This document shows positions 10,700 to 21,126 of a stretch of DNA of 64,000 nt, one piece after another (within the stretch, counting starts at the first letter, position 1; each line of letters opens with the position of its first letter). Origin of the DNA: Leguminivora glycinivorella. Taxonomy: Eukaryota > Arthropoda > Insecta > Lepidoptera > Tortricidae. The stretch is taken from assembly GCF_023078275.1 (NCBI RefSeq), contig NC_062974.1:28043033-28107032 (forward strand). The letters run 5' to 3'. Under the pieces are notes generated by a model that ran no database searches, was not told the DNA's origin, and saw nothing but the letters and a program-made list of their open reading frames with translations. The position numbers and the translations under genes are program-made.

Positions 10700-11418
10700 A
10701 AGACGGTAGATGTGGGAGGGTCCTTATCCGCATAAATATCTGATCGGGTTGCTTAAAAATATTTGATTCCTTATAAAAACCTAAATTACACTCTCACCCG
10801 CATAAATATCTATCCATTGTTAAAGCAAATATATATCTTACGGGCTAGAAATCATTAATATGTAATTAAAGTGCAATAACAAACCCTACCTGGTTGCCTT
10901 ACAGCCGTAAATTGTATGAGGTGATTTGACAGTTCACGAAAACGGTGTAGACTTTTCATTGGATATGTCTGTCTCATTTGTTCTTAAATTATGACAAGTA
11001 AACTTATTGCAAATCTAGTATCAGAGGCCTTTATACAAGCTTTTATTCAACTTGCCTTGTTAGTAGGTATGTTAGTTTGAGTCAAAACGTAGAAGCTAAA
11101 TTTGACCCACTTTCTGGTTTCCGATTGAGCTGAAATTTTGCACACATATGTAAATCAAGTGACAATGTAATATTATGGTATCATGGAGTTAATCTGATGA
11201 TGAAGCAGAAAGGTGATCATAGGAACTCTGTTATGAAACGTCGTATCCCCATTGAGTCAGGGGTTTTTAGAAATGTCTCGGAGAGCAATAGATGATTGTT
11301 GAAAGAAAGGTACAGTCGGCGATAATAGCTTGTGCCAAAAATGAAATTTTTGCATAAAAAACTTATTAAGTATAAATTGGGAGGTGTAATTTTTTATTAT
11401 CTCTTAAATAGCATTAAG
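10700..11418. other. No gene; one possible repeat
   Basis: 11090-11300 contains TTTGACCCACTTTCTGGTTT + CCGATTGAGCTGAAATTTTG, a phrase I associate with lepidopteran repeats, but there is no second copy here. Confidence 0.4.
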
Positions 11419-11935
11419 AAGAAAAACCGACCAAGAGCGCGTCAGTGTAGGGTTCCGTATTTCCCGACATTATACATAATGACAATTTAATAAATACCAT
11501 AATTTGGGGTGGAAAGGGTTCCGGGGGTATATAATGTTATTATATTTCTTGACATATTCCTTCTATTTTCCGCAATCAAAGTAGGAAAATAATATATTTA
11601 CAGTTTCATGTCTGTCAAAGTTGACGTTCAAATTTATTGGATTTTTACTCATTTTAATCGTTCATTATCCTTTTGAATGTGTATACACTTCTAAAGTTTA
11701 TGTATAACAGAAAATCATAAGACATATTTTCATTTTTATAATGGTTTTCATGAAGAAAGCGATGCAACTGTGTTAGGGAATTTTTACGGAATGAATAAAT
11801 ATCTGCGGCCTGAGGGGTAAATGGGATCAGGAATGGGGGAATTTGGGTCGCAAAGGGGGTGAATAGGTTTACGAAGGGGGTGATTAGGGTCGAAAGAGGG
11901 GTGAATTGGGATGTGTGGTCAATGCTTGTCACATT
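11419..11935 (+). repeat. Diverged repeat related to 'CCGGCCAAGAGCG' elements
   Basis: AAACCGACCAAGAGCGCGTC, AGGGTTCCGTATTTCC, and later GGGGGTGAATAGG / GGGGTGATTAGGGTCGAAAG words that recur at 13505-13555. Boundaries uncertain. Confidence 0.5.
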
Positions 11936-12128
11936 GTATAAAAGATATATAACTTACCTAAAGTGATATTTTTATGATTGACCTCTCTGTATATGGACGC
12001 AATTTATACGTGTATTGCTTCGTAGTTAGACTAGATACAAGAAATTAACACTTAGAAATATTAATCACACTTCTGTCAACCTCTACGTTTCTACTTAAGT
12101 CCGCAAAAATCACCCATGGTTGCTATAA

Positions 12129-12815
12129 TACACGGTGTTTCCGGTATCACTCAAAACCTCAGACACCCCAACTGATTTTTATTTTTTTAAACCTATCTAG
12201 AGTATTCATCTTTTAATCTGATCGTTACTTTTTTTTAAATTGAATTTTTAATTTTCTGTACAGCTCTACTTGACTTTTAGCTCTACACTCAATAAAATAA
12301 TTGCTAACTACCATCATAAACCATAACACTATTTATTTGTATACGTTACTGCAACGACATAAGGTTTACCAATAGACAGCTAACATGTCACTGTAAAACA
12401 CTTTAAAGCTTTGTCACAGTAAACTTCAAATTGGACAGGTAATCGCAGTAAGCAAATAAACTCAATATTCAAAATGACAAGGTTGTAATTAGGTACGAGT
12501 TCAATTTGTTATGACTTATGATAAACATTAAGATTAAACTGACAAACAACGTCAAACTAGTAGCGGAAAAAATAATCGTCCAAGTAACCGGCCAGTATTA
12601 ATACCCCTAAATACTGAAAAAAGGTAAACAACCTCTAGCAATGCGATATACACAATGTTGTATTACGAGTACAATAGAATGGGCACGTAAAAAATAATTA
12701 ATAATACTAATTTAAATAAAAATATTACCCCCATCAAGATATAGCTCAATCGATTCTACTCTCGATTCTGAACAAACTGTTTTCAGGTTTTTAGTGTTAA
12801 GTGAAACACGGTGTA
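12129..12815. mobile_element. TIR element TACACGGTGTTTC (copy 1)
   Basis: Ends TACACGGTGTTTCCGG and TGAAACACGGTGTA. The inner sequence (GTTACTGCAACGACATAAGG, CGATTCTACTCTCGATTCTG) matches copy 2 at 45541-46325 closely for about 500 bp. No coding; likely a non-autonomous DNA transposon. Confidence 0.75.
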
Positions 12816-12944
12816 TAAACGAATTACTTTAAAATAAAAATCATAAGTATGAAACTATACAACTAGGGAAGAAATAAAATTATTTTATTAAATAATTTTT
12901 GATTTGTTCCTTTTCAAGTTTATATGAATAATTTTCAATTCGCT

Positions 12945-13075
12945 CAAAGGTTGGAAGAGATCCCTTATAGGGATAAGGTCGCCTTTGTATATCATAACTA
13001 TACTGTATTTTTATGTCCTAACTTGTCTTATGTACAATAAAGTGTCCAACTGTCCACATACATTTATACATATAT
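12945..13075 (+). mobile_element. LINE 3' untranslated fragment
   Basis: AGATCCCTTATAGGGATAAG + GTCGCCTTTGTATATC, then CTTATGTACAATAAAGTGTC, a typical lepidopteran LINE end with an AATAAA-like signal. No coding. Confidence 0.55.
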
Positions 13076-13077
13076 TG

Positions 13078-13195
13078 AAATAGATATCATACACGAAAGA
13101 AAAAACGACAAGGCCCACGGTGGCTGAGCCGGGAATCGAACCCGGGTCTTCAGCTTACGCAGCTAACGTTATTACCACTAGGCCACCAGACCAGG
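13078..13195 (-). mobile_element. tRNA-derived SINE (family A), short copy
   Basis: CATACACGAAAGAAAAAACG tail, then GGGAATCGAACCCGG (box B) and TTACCACTAGGCCACCAGAC (box A), all read on the minus strand. The region upstream of box A is cut off where another repeat starts (13196). Confidence 0.7.
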
Positions 13196-13565
13196 TAAAA
13201 AAAAACCGGCCAAATGAGAATCTATTTTCGCACAATTGTAAAACTAAATTATTTTTACTAGTTACCTCCAAAATACCAAATAAAATTGGGCTACATAGTA
13301 CATCGTTTTCTAAAGATTTTGGGTTCATGGGGTCGGAACGGGTATAAACTAACGTAATTTATGGTGAATAGGGCCAAAACCGACTTTTGAACGTCGATAG
13401 CAGTTTTTTTATGTGCCATGCAAATTTTTTACACAAAAAATCTTCTGGCAGTGTGAACTTCGGTTTGTCTTTGAAAATATGTCGTTTTATTTAGTAATTT
13501 TCGCTCACTCTAACGTTGGGGTGAATAGGGTCGGGAAGGGGGTGAATAGGGAAAAGTGCTAGGGT
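13196..13565 (+). repeat. Diverged repeat related to 11419-11935
   Basis: Starts AAAAAACCGGCCAAATGAGA, contains GGGGTGAATAGGGTCGGGAA near 13518, and adjoins a SINE at its left edge. Confidence 0.5.
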
Positions 13566-13682
13566 TGACTCTTTCGGATTGCGAACAAAATATGACCTGT
13601 CACGAGCATATTATATTTATTTGACCAAAAAAATAAGGATTTAATATGTTATGTATGAGTAGTCGGTAATGAAATCTACACA

Positions 13683-13959
13683 TCAGCAATTCCCGTCAAC
13701 TTTGTACAAAAATTAAGAGAAAAGTTAAATTTGTTTTTATTAATTCCTATTTTGTTACCAAGATTTTGTTGATGAATTGAGATTTTATTAAGTTTTATTT
13801 CGTCATTAAGGTTCTCTAGTATCTATATTTTCTTAATTATAACAATTATCCTGTATATATCTTACGAAAGTCGAATTATATTACTAAATGTTGGTAACAA
13901 AATAGGATCAATTAAAATTTGCTGACGTGGCATTGTACAAAGTTGACGGGAATTGCTGA
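13683..13959. mobile_element. TIR MITE TCAGCAATTCCCGTC
   Basis: Perfect 27-bp inverted ends (TCAGCAATTCCCGTCAACTT + TGTACAA) and an inner inverted pair TCCTATTTTGTTACCAA / TTGGTAACAAAATAGGA. Non-coding. Confidence 0.8.
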
Positions 13960-14083
13960 CATATAATAACCCTTAACCAACCTTTATAGTTAGATGGTGC
14001 TCTGACGCGGTGAATAAGTAAGTATGGTCTTGGGCAGTGCGGATAACGTGTCAAAATAAAAGCATAGTTTGTTGCTATTTTTC

Positions 14084-14402
14084 ATCGTAAACTAGAACTT
14101 TCCTTTGCTAATCCGCGAATAGATAACGTGCAAGTCAATCAGTGCTAACCTGTTATAATTACTTGCGTATTTTTTACATGCAATTAATTTTCCCACCCTC
14201 CCACCGCAAAAATAAAAATAAATACGCAAATAAATATAACAACCCACCACCAAAAATACAAAACTCGACACGTGTTTCGCCTCTCTACGAGGCATCCTCA
14301 GGAGCTGATGTTGACGGTCCGAAGTCCCGCAACTGACTGATCGTCCCCAGAATGGTCGGCCATATTTATACTTTGTCCACCCCCCCTACCAAGCAAGTTA
14401 GA
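14084..14402 (-). repeat. Penelope pLTR, downstream copy
   Basis: 319-bp arm in the same orientation as the ORF, and the reverse complement of 15308-15626. It contains the last 30-odd codons of the ORF, the hammerhead ribozyme and an AT-rich outer part. Confidence 0.88.
14262..14306 (-). ncRNA. Hammerhead ribozyme overlapping Penelope stop codon
   Basis: Same motif as at 15404-15448 on the other strand: core at 14295-14301, stem II 14279-14293, ACACGTGT palindrome 14268-14275, cleavage between 14267 and 14266. The UGA of the core is the stop codon of the ORF, so ribozyme and coding end overlap. Confidence 0.82.
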
Positions 14403-15290
14403 TGGAAAAATTCGTAATAACGGCGATGACGCAACATTCAACTGCTCATTAAGGATTAACCCCCTATTGTTGTACCTAATTATCTCCAACTGTTCTAGAA
14501 CCCCCAACCGCAGCCCTTTCTCACATACATGTAAAACATCAAAAGAATGATTCTCTGATACAGTATGGTCACTCTCTATCAAATGCTTTGCAAAATTGGA
14601 TCTCTCTGGATGGTTGTGCCTGTATGATGCCATATGCTCCTTATACCTAGTAGTGAAATTGCGGCCCGTTTGGCCCACGTACACTTTGTTACAAACATCA
14701 CAGCTCAACTTATAAACCCCAGATTTTTTCCCTTTCTCGATCCTATCTTTGCCGTTACAAAGCTTGGAGTGCAAAGTGTTATTTGTCCTAAAGGCCACAG
14801 GAATGCCGTTTGACTTCAAAATCTTATAAATGTCCTCTGACACTTTGCCAACATAAGTAATGCTCGCTTGACACCTCTTAACCGGTTCAGAAGGACGTGC
14901 CGCATACAACATATTGTTAACCATAACCATTCGCTTCTTTCTGATGATGCCATCAACGATTGATTTATCATAACCGTTCGAAACTGCCAAGTGGTAAATA
15001 TTGTCCAATTCGGCTCGATAGTGTTCTTCAGAAAGAGGCACAGACAACATCCTATGCACATAACAGTGAAAAGCGGCCAACCTATGCTGCCAAGGGTGTG
15101 TAGAAGAAGCTGGTATAACTGTATCAGTATGTGTAGGCTTGCGGTAAATTTGAAATTGATGGCCATTATTAACTCTAGTAATGGTCAAATCTAGAAAATT
15201 CAATGACTTGTCTTGCTCTAGTTCCTTCTTAAACTTGATCTTTGGATGTTTACTATTAAGCCCAGTAACAAATTCATCCAGCAGGTCCAT
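14298..15290 (-). CDS. Penelope-like protein, C-terminal part with GIY-YIG endonuclease
   Basis: 330 residues, no frameshift. Residues 30-82 (LNFLDLTI, YRKPTHTDTVIP, STHPWQHRLAAFH) match the RT thumb-to-endonuclease connector of Penelope proteins. Residues 185-275 are the GIY-YIG nuclease: SGVYKLSCDVC with a Cys pair, VYVGQTGR with the catalytic Arg region (TTRYKEH near 213-219), and LEQLE with the likely metal-binding Glu near 266. The fingers and palm of the RT, with the catalytic Asp residues, are absent because the element is 5' truncated. The methionine at 15290 is simply the first one after the break. The stop codon TGA at 14298-14300 lies inside the catalytic core of the downstream hammerhead ribozyme. 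Known Penelope architecture; identity is firm. Confidence 0.92.
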   Translation of the reverse strand: MDLLDEFVTGLNSKHPKIKFKKELEQDKSLNFLDLTITRVNNGHQFQIYRKPTHTDTVIPASSTHPWQHRLAAFHCYVHRMLSVPLSEEHYRAELDNIYHLAVSNGYDKSIVDGIIRKKRMVMVNNMLYAARPSEPVKRCQASITYVGKVSEDIYKILKSNGIPVAFRTNNTLHSKLCNGKDRIEKGKKSGVYKLSCDVCNKVYVGQTGRNFTTRYKEHMASYRHNHPERSNFAKHLIESDHTVSENHSFDVLHVCEKGLRLGVLEQLEIIRYNNRGLILNEQLNVASSPLLRIFPSNLLGRGGGQSINMADHSGDDQSVAGLRTVNISS

Positions 15291-15307
15291 ACTCCAGCAG
15301 CAGCAGG

Positions 15308-15626
15308 TCTAACTTGCTTGGTAGGGGGGGTGGACAAAGTATAAATATGGCCGACCATTCTGGGGACGATCAGTCAGTTGCGGGACTTCGGACCGTCAAC
15401 ATCAGCTCCTGAGGATGCCTCGTAGAGAGGCGAAACACGTGTCGAGTTTTGTATTTTTGGTGGTGGGTTGTTATATTTATTTGCGTATTTATTTTTATTT
15501 TTGCGGTGGGAGGGTGGGAAAATTAATTGCATGTAAAAAATACGCAAGTAATTATAACAGGTTAGCACTGATTGACTTGCACGTTATCTATTCGCGGATT
15601 AGCAAAGGAAAGTTCTAGTTTACGAT
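15308..15626 (+). repeat. Penelope pLTR, inverted copy at 5' truncation
   Basis: Mirror of 14084-14402 in opposite orientation; base for base the same where I compared it, including a run of seven G/C. It joins the truncated ORF at a CAGCAGCAGGTC sequence. Confidence 0.88.
15404..15448 (+). ncRNA. Hammerhead ribozyme (pLTR)
   Basis: Core CTGAGGA (15409-15415), one unpaired T, stem II GCCTC/GAGGC (15417-15421 with 15427-15431) closed by GTAGA, then GAAA (15432-15435). Stem III would be the self-complementary ACACGTGT (15435-15442), which can pair only between two RNAs, followed by the cleavage base C at 15443. Stem I pairs AGCTC (15404-15408) with GAGTT (15444-15448), including one G-U. Small dimer-type hammerheads in pLTRs are known from Penelope elements; the extra T before stem II is noted as seen. 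Predicted self-cleavage between 15443 and 15444. Confidence 0.82.
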
Positions 15627-16194
15627 TAACATGGATTTCCGCAAAGTAACGCCTGATTCCATCGATTATTCGGCTATTTTTCATGTTTAAATAAACTTCT
15701 AAACTAACGTATTGGGTATTAAAGTAAAAGGTTCACAGTGAATATTAGCTTGCCAGAAATGTGTTTAGCTATACCATTGTATTGAATTTTGTATCATAAA
15801 GTCAAACTAGGTATTTACTACTTATGATTTACTCTTTGGGGTGTCTTTGATCACTTGCATGGGGTAACATTGACCATAATGACACATAGTTGATTATGTC
15901 ACGGTACTTGTTGAGGCTGATAATTTGATCTCTTCTTGTAATAAATATTGAAACAATTGCAAATAAAGTTGGTTTTTTGAAGATGGTAATTTTTATTCTT
16001 GATCAAAGTAACCCCAAAATAGCGTTAAAGAGTTGTAATATTTGACTCTGCGAACCATTTTTTTTATCTTTTCTTGAGATAAAATACTTTTGTAAGGGAT
16101 TACATTCGATTATCGTTACAAAAAAATATAGTGTATCAAAGTAACCCCAATGTCAGTTTAAGTTTGATCACATCGTTTTTTTTTGCGTACATTT

Positions 16195-16305
16195 TTTATT
16201 TATTTATGTATGCTTTATTACATTTAAAAAAATAAGTACAAATAGTGGACATAATGCCTTAAGGCATTCTCTACCAGTCAACCACTGGGTTAAAAAGAAA
16301 CATTT
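16195..16305 (-). mobile_element. LINE 3'-end fragment
   Basis: TTTATTTATGTATGCTTTAT, TAATGCCTTAAGGCATTCTC and TACCAGTCAACC match the fragments at 20143 and 60781. Minus orientation. Confidence 0.65.
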
Positions 16306-16431
16306 GATACGTGCAGGCATCGTGACAGAAAACAATAATCCTGATATCACTTATTTTGTTACCTTTTTAGATTTTTAGCAGGAAAAGACTTAAAAAGTTG
16401 ATGGTCCCATTTTTTTTCTTTCTTAGTTACG

Positions 16432-16545
16432 TTACGTTGACCAATTTTGGAATTTATACTTCTCTAACTCCTACATTTAATAGGTAAAAATACCCATTAA
16501 ATGTAGAAGCTAGAGAAGTTTAAATTCCCAAATTGGTCAATGTAA
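16432..16545. repeat. Long stem-loop in TIR element
   Basis: GTTACGTTGACCAATTTTGG + AATTTATACTTCTCTAACTC + CTACATTTAATAGGT pairs with the right arm ending CAAATTGGTCAATGTAAC around an AAAAA loop. Arm about 54 bp with few mismatches. Confidence 0.75.
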
Positions 16546-17360
16546 CCCCAGTTTACGGTAGACACCGTCAACCTATTCTAATAATTCTCTTTTTATTTGA
16601 AAGAAAATTCGATACGATACTAAAATATGCAATCTAAGATAAAAAATGCTTTTCATATAGTTACAAACTTAGTTCAGATTTTTTTTTTGTACAACTTTTA
16701 AAAATTGTTCTACCTATCAAGTTCAAAATAATTTTCCAAGAAAGTCTTTTTAAAGTTCTGCTTTTGAGATTTTTTCATATTTGAGAAAACAGCCCTTATG
16801 GCCTGAAATACGGCATACGGCAGTGATATTGACATTGACATAATATAATATATGCTTTTTCGTATTTTGATGGTATTTTGACTGCACTGTATTTTTTGCC
16901 ATGCTAATTTGAACCTTATCTTTGAGCGATGTTTTTTAATTTTCAGTTACATCACAGATGTTTATGACATGACATCTAGGGATTTAGCCATTTAAAAGAA
17001 ACTACAAGGGGCTTTACAGACGTGGCAACTGCAACTGGTACAGGGCCTAAGCCATAATTTAAAATTATATTGTGATTTTTATATGTATTTGTGTTTTATT
17101 TAATACTAAGTATGAGTTTCAACATTTTCAACTCAAGGAACTGAAATTAAGAGAAGAGACTCGGAAATTGTGTAAGATGCAGATGGCAATAGCGGTATTG
17201 GATAAGATATGCGTCGATATTCCCTGTCTATCTTTGTGTCTCTGACTTGACTGCTGCTAGCTCTGTAATCTATTCATTAGGTTTTTATTTTATACACATA
17301 CTTTATTTTTGTATTAAAATAAATGATAAAAAACCTAACGACCAAAAAGAATAAAGAAAA

Positions 17361-17527
17361 TATCAGGGTGGCTAGCCGAATGGCACAATCGCTCACGAAA
17401 CGCTCACGAAACGAAGCGCTAGTAGATATCTATCTCTATCGCGCTTGCGTATTGGCGCGACAGAGCCAGCGGCGTATCGCTTTCGTTTGGCGTCGGAGAA
17501 ATGCCATTCGGCTACGGGGCCTGATAG
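17361..17527. mobile_element. Hairpin MITE 'GTAGCCGAATGGCAC' (copy)
   Basis: TATCAGGGTGGCTAGCCGAA left and CATTCGGCTACGGGGCCTGA + TAG right; inner TATCTCTATCGCGCTTGCGT. Confidence 0.7.
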
Positions 17528-17585
17528 TCTTTAATACAACCCGTATATACGTAATGCGCAGCACAGGCCTCTGAAGACCTGCAGG

Positions 17586-17703
17586 GCAATCATGGTCGCG
17601 CGATAAATGATAAAACATCGGGCCGTCCCTATCGTACTTACAAATAGTGCGATAGGGACAGCCTGATGTTTTATCATTTATCACGCTACCATAATTGTCT
17701 GCC
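17586..17703. repeat. Hairpin element
   Basis: GGCAATCATGGTCGCGCGAT + AAATGATAAAACATCGGGCC pairs with the right arm through CGTCCCTATCG / CGATAGGGACAG, around a loop TACTTACAAATAGTG. Arms about 52 bp. Confidence 0.8.
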
Positions 17704-19246
17704 TGGAGGTATCGGCCTTCACACACGACTTTGAATAATGTTTGCGAGGATAGGCAGGCTGATAATCTAAGTACTTATAGAAAAGTAACGCAAAATGAAG
17801 TGCAAAGTAATTTGAAATACACCTAGATAAACAATCAACTGAGTAAGAAACGTTATCTACATATTTAGGTAAATTTAAGTCACATGAGACATGAACAGAG
17901 AAGGAAAGCTAGATGACGTGTATTTTTCTCTGTCTTCTTGTATGCTACCCTTTTTACAGTTTTAATTTCTCAAAGGAGGTCAGTAGTTGACTACAAACTC
18001 AAAATAACACTCTTGAAAAAAATTAAGGGTCACTGACCTTTCACAGTAAATTGAGGTAGTGTGAGTGAAGGGTGTTTGTGTGTGTAATGGGGTAATTTGA
18101 CAGATTCTGAAAATTCTCCCTGCTCTACCACCTCTTAAATTATTCGTCGCACGTTGAACATTACCAATTCCGTGCTTTATGGCCAGTAATAAAACATTTC
18201 ACATGACTTATATAGTCTGTGGTTATTAAAAAATAACGTCATGTCATTTTTCCAATTTAGAACGCTTTCTTTTTAAATTGGCCCTGGCATCTTTGTTGAA
18301 GGTTATTTGCTTGACAAAACCTCATTGTTCATAGCAAATATCATTTTAAATCGTGTTCAGTGAATATGAAATTGCTATAAGCAAGATCATAAAAAACAAC
18401 AATGGACAAAACCGAAATGTAATCGGCATAACGCACAATGCTCATGACCATTCATATAGGGCAAACTTATCTTAGCAATTCATAGGTGGCGCTGTTCGTC
18501 AAAAGTCAAGTAAAAATCCGTTACGTTCAAAGTCAAAAAGCACTAAGTAGGTTCCTTTCTCAATACAGTTATGAACTTAAAAGTTAATATGATATGATTG
18601 AAATGGAAACACACTGTTTTGAATCTTAAATCGTTATGGATTTGAGAATGTATTTTGCCACAATAGTGAATGCGTTCAGCGCGCGCATATACAAGTTTGT
18701 AGAGTAAAAACAAAAGCGGATTGAATCTGCCACTGCTACTGAATAATGGGTGGTTGGTTCCGCTCGTTTGGCTCAAATTGGCGACCACAAATGGGGCAGA
18801 AACAATCGGGAGCGAGGAATGTCTATGGTTATTAGGAATATGAGCTTAGCCTTCGGTTGAATCCTTTTGTTTTGGTTAGGCGTGCAACATTATGTGCAAT
18901 AGGCATTAGGTATTTTATTTTTATGAGCAATAATTATAGTTGACAATGAGTTGACATCAGCTGATGAATAAGATGATTTTTCCCCGATTTACTTAAGTGC
19001 TTTTTGCTAAGGTTACTTTGTTAAATAAAATTAGTTAGGTACATTGACTTTCATTATGAATCTTCTTTTTTGCCTTTTGATAAATCAAAATTTTAAACTT
19101 CTCTAGAAGCATAGGTTACCTACAACAACGAGTATCAAGTAAGTACATAGGTAGATAATACCATAGTATCTTAATAGTACCTCACCTAATTTACGCTGTA
19201 GGGCATTCTCCAAGGACCCGAGCTTTTGTCGGATAAAACATACGCA
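17704..19246. other. No recognisable gene
   Basis: No exon, RNA gene or shared repeat seen. Confidence 0.5.
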
Positions 19247-19385
19247 TTAGTGCGTTTTCACATTATCCGATCCGACATCAGATGTCGGACCGATATCCCA
19301 TATATTTACGCCGCCATATTTGATGTTTTCCTTTGAAATCCTTCCTAAATCCGATATCGGATCGGGTAATGTGAAAACGCACTTA
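19247..19385. mobile_element. Harbinger-like hairpin MITE
   Basis: GTGCGTTTTCACATTATCCG left arm and ATGTGAAAACGCAC right arm, TTA on each side (CATTA/GTGCG and CGCAC/TTACG). Complete copy. Confidence 0.8.
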
Positions 19386-19667
19386 CGCTTAAATGCTAGC
19401 AAAATAGTGAATATTGAAGCACTGAGTTACCCCCTTTTTCACATCATTACCTAAAATGGCAAAGTTGTTCCGCTTTAAGAGAGCATTAGTCAAACACGGA
19501 CGAATACCTTGCAATATGATTAGCTACAGTAGGCGCACACATGCAACATACAATACAACACAAGCAACAGAATATAAACAAGAGCGAAATGAAGAAGGTT
19601 GTTCATCTCAAATTTACATAATTATGAGTTGGTTTGGGTGCCTTGATTTAATAGCCGACTATCCATA

Positions 19668-19850
19668 CTAATCCATACTAATATTGTAAATGGGAAAGTG
19701 TGTGTGTCTGTTTGTTTGTCCGTCTTTCACGGCCAAACGGAGCGACGAATTGACGTGATTTTTTAAGTGGAGATAGTTGAAGGGATGAAGAGTGACATAG
19801 GCTACTTTTTGTCTCTTTCTAACGCGTGCGATGCCGCGGGCAAAAGCTAG
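19668..19850 (+). mobile_element. Lep1-type Helitron remnant
   Basis: Starts ACTAATATTGTAAATGGGAA, carries a GTGTGTCTGTTTGTTTGTCC run and ends GCCGCGGGCAAAAGCTAG/T. It is the complete short form, useful for reading the interrupted copy at 56326. Confidence 0.75.
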
Positions 19851-19895
19851 TAATTAATATAATTATAAAAATAAACAAATATATTTTCACTACCA

Positions 19896-20515
19896 CAGAG
19901 CCTAAAGACGAAAGTTTTCGACCAGTGCGTCCTTCCTGTTATGACGTACGGATCCGAGACGTGGACACTGACTGTGGGGCTAATCCACAAGCTTAAAGTC
20001 GGTCAACGTGCTATGGAAAGAGCTATGCTTGGAGTCTCTCTGAAGGACAAAATTTGGAACGAAGTGATCCGCCAGAGAACCGAGGTGACCGACATAGCTC
20101 TGAAAGTTAGTAGGTTGAAGTGGCAATGGGCTGGCCACATATTTATTTATTTATTTATTTATTTAAACTTTATTGCACAAAATATACAAAAATGTACAAA
20201 TGGCGGACTTAATGCCAAAAGGCATTCTCTACCAGTCAACCATAGGGCCAAACAGAGATTCAATACAAATGGTGCAGTGAGAAAACAAAAAGGTGATTTA
20301 CTAAGAAGAAAAGCAAACTATATATATACATATGTCGCAGAACCGATAACCGCTGGAGCAAGTGTGTTCTGGAGTGGAGACCGCGTCTTGGTAAACATAG
20401 TGTGGGACGCCCTCTGGCTAGATGGCGGGATAATTTGCATAGGGGGGCTGGCGGAAACTGGATGCATAAAGCAGCAGATCGGGCACGGTGGTGTACTTGT
20501 AGCATAACAAATGTT
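19896..20515 (+). pseudogene. RTE-like LINE C-terminus, split by an insertion
   Basis: Encodes SLKTKVFDQCVLPVMTYGSE, TWTLTVGLIHKLKVGQRAME, RAMLGVSLKDKIWNEVIRQR and LKWQWAGHI, then after a 191-bp insert CRRTDNRWSKCVLEWRPRLG and ARWRDN. This is the usual C-terminal part of lepidopteran endonuclease-RT (RTE-like) elements. The RT proper is absent. Skipping the insert keeps the frame, so the element was still readable when it was interrupted. Confidence 0.85.
20143..20333 (-). mobile_element. LINE 3' end inserted in RTE-like pseudogene
   Basis: ACATAT at 20137-20142 and 20328-20333 is the target duplication. The insert starts with (TTTA)n and contains AATGCCAAAAGGCATTCTCT and ACCAGTCAACC. It is 5' truncated, minus orientation. 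Confidence 0.82.
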
Positions 20516-20649
20516 TTACAGTAACAGGGTAGATAGATGTCTCTATTTAAGTACTAGATACTTGGAAAACTAGAGATACTTGTGATAAGAGACACAACCG
20601 CTCTTTCGTAAAAGTATCTTAATTAACAACTAAATTAACTTTAAGTACA

Positions 20650-20763
20650 GACGGGCAAGCACGGTAGCGTGATATAGCTGCGTCTTTTTCGCAATTTCTA
20701 TTAGTGCGAAAGGGCAATACCGACGACGTTATAGGCTATATCACTCAACCGTGCTTGCCCGCC
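20650..20763. repeat. Hairpin element GCGGGCAAGCACGG
   Basis: GACGGGCAAGCACGGTAGCG + TGATATAGC pairs with GGCTATATCACTCAACCGTG + CTTGCCCGCC; the inner TTTTTCGC / GCGAAAGG pair is weaker. Confidence 0.75.
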
Positions 20764-21126
20764 AGGATATGCTAACTTAAACGTAAAACATCAAGAGTTC
20801 AGCAAACCTACTGTAGCGTCTTAATTACTGTGCGCCTGCGGCTGCAGATTCGGTCGTTATACTTATTCCGGCCGCGTACTAGGAAATACATTAGTTTGAG
20901 CAAGGACGGTAGTTCCGATGTTATTCATGAGGAACACATGTAACGTTAGCGGTGCAAAAGAGTAGGCTAGTTAGAGTAGAACCCCTTTTTTTTTTAAAGT
21001 ACAATTCGGATGGCGGCTCCATCTACTTTAGTCGTTGCAGCACTTTTTCTGCGTTGTTTCAGACGTTTTTAAATAATTCGAGATAAAAACTACCAAAAGT
21101 AGCAAACTACCAATTGTTTAATTATA
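20764..21126. other. No recognisable feature
   Basis: A poly-T run at 20985; nothing else. Confidence 0.45.

Larger units (their letters stand above)
14084..15626 (-). mobile_element. Truncated Penelope-like element with inverted pLTR arms
   Basis: The whole unit is a Penelope-like retroelement copy. An inverted repeat of 319 bp (14084-14402 and 15308-15626, equal length and apparently identical) flanks an open frame for the C-terminal half of the Penelope protein. The left arm is the element's own downstream pLTR (minus sense); the right arm is a second pLTR in opposite orientation fused to the 5' truncation point near 15290-15308. Such partial inverted copies are a known outcome of Penelope integration. 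The identity of the arms and the unbroken frame argue for recent arrival. The RT catalytic domain is missing, so this copy cannot move by itself. Confidence 0.9.
15836..16556. repeat. 'TCAAAGTAACCCCA' TIR-like element
   Basis: The words GGGGTGTCTTTGATCA (15838), GGGGTAACATTGACC (15861), GATCAAAGTAACCCCA (16000), TATCAAAGTAACCCCA (16135) and GGTCAATGTAACCCCA (16535) are inverted at the two ends and repeated inside. A LINE 3' end is nested at 16195-16305. Confidence 0.5.
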
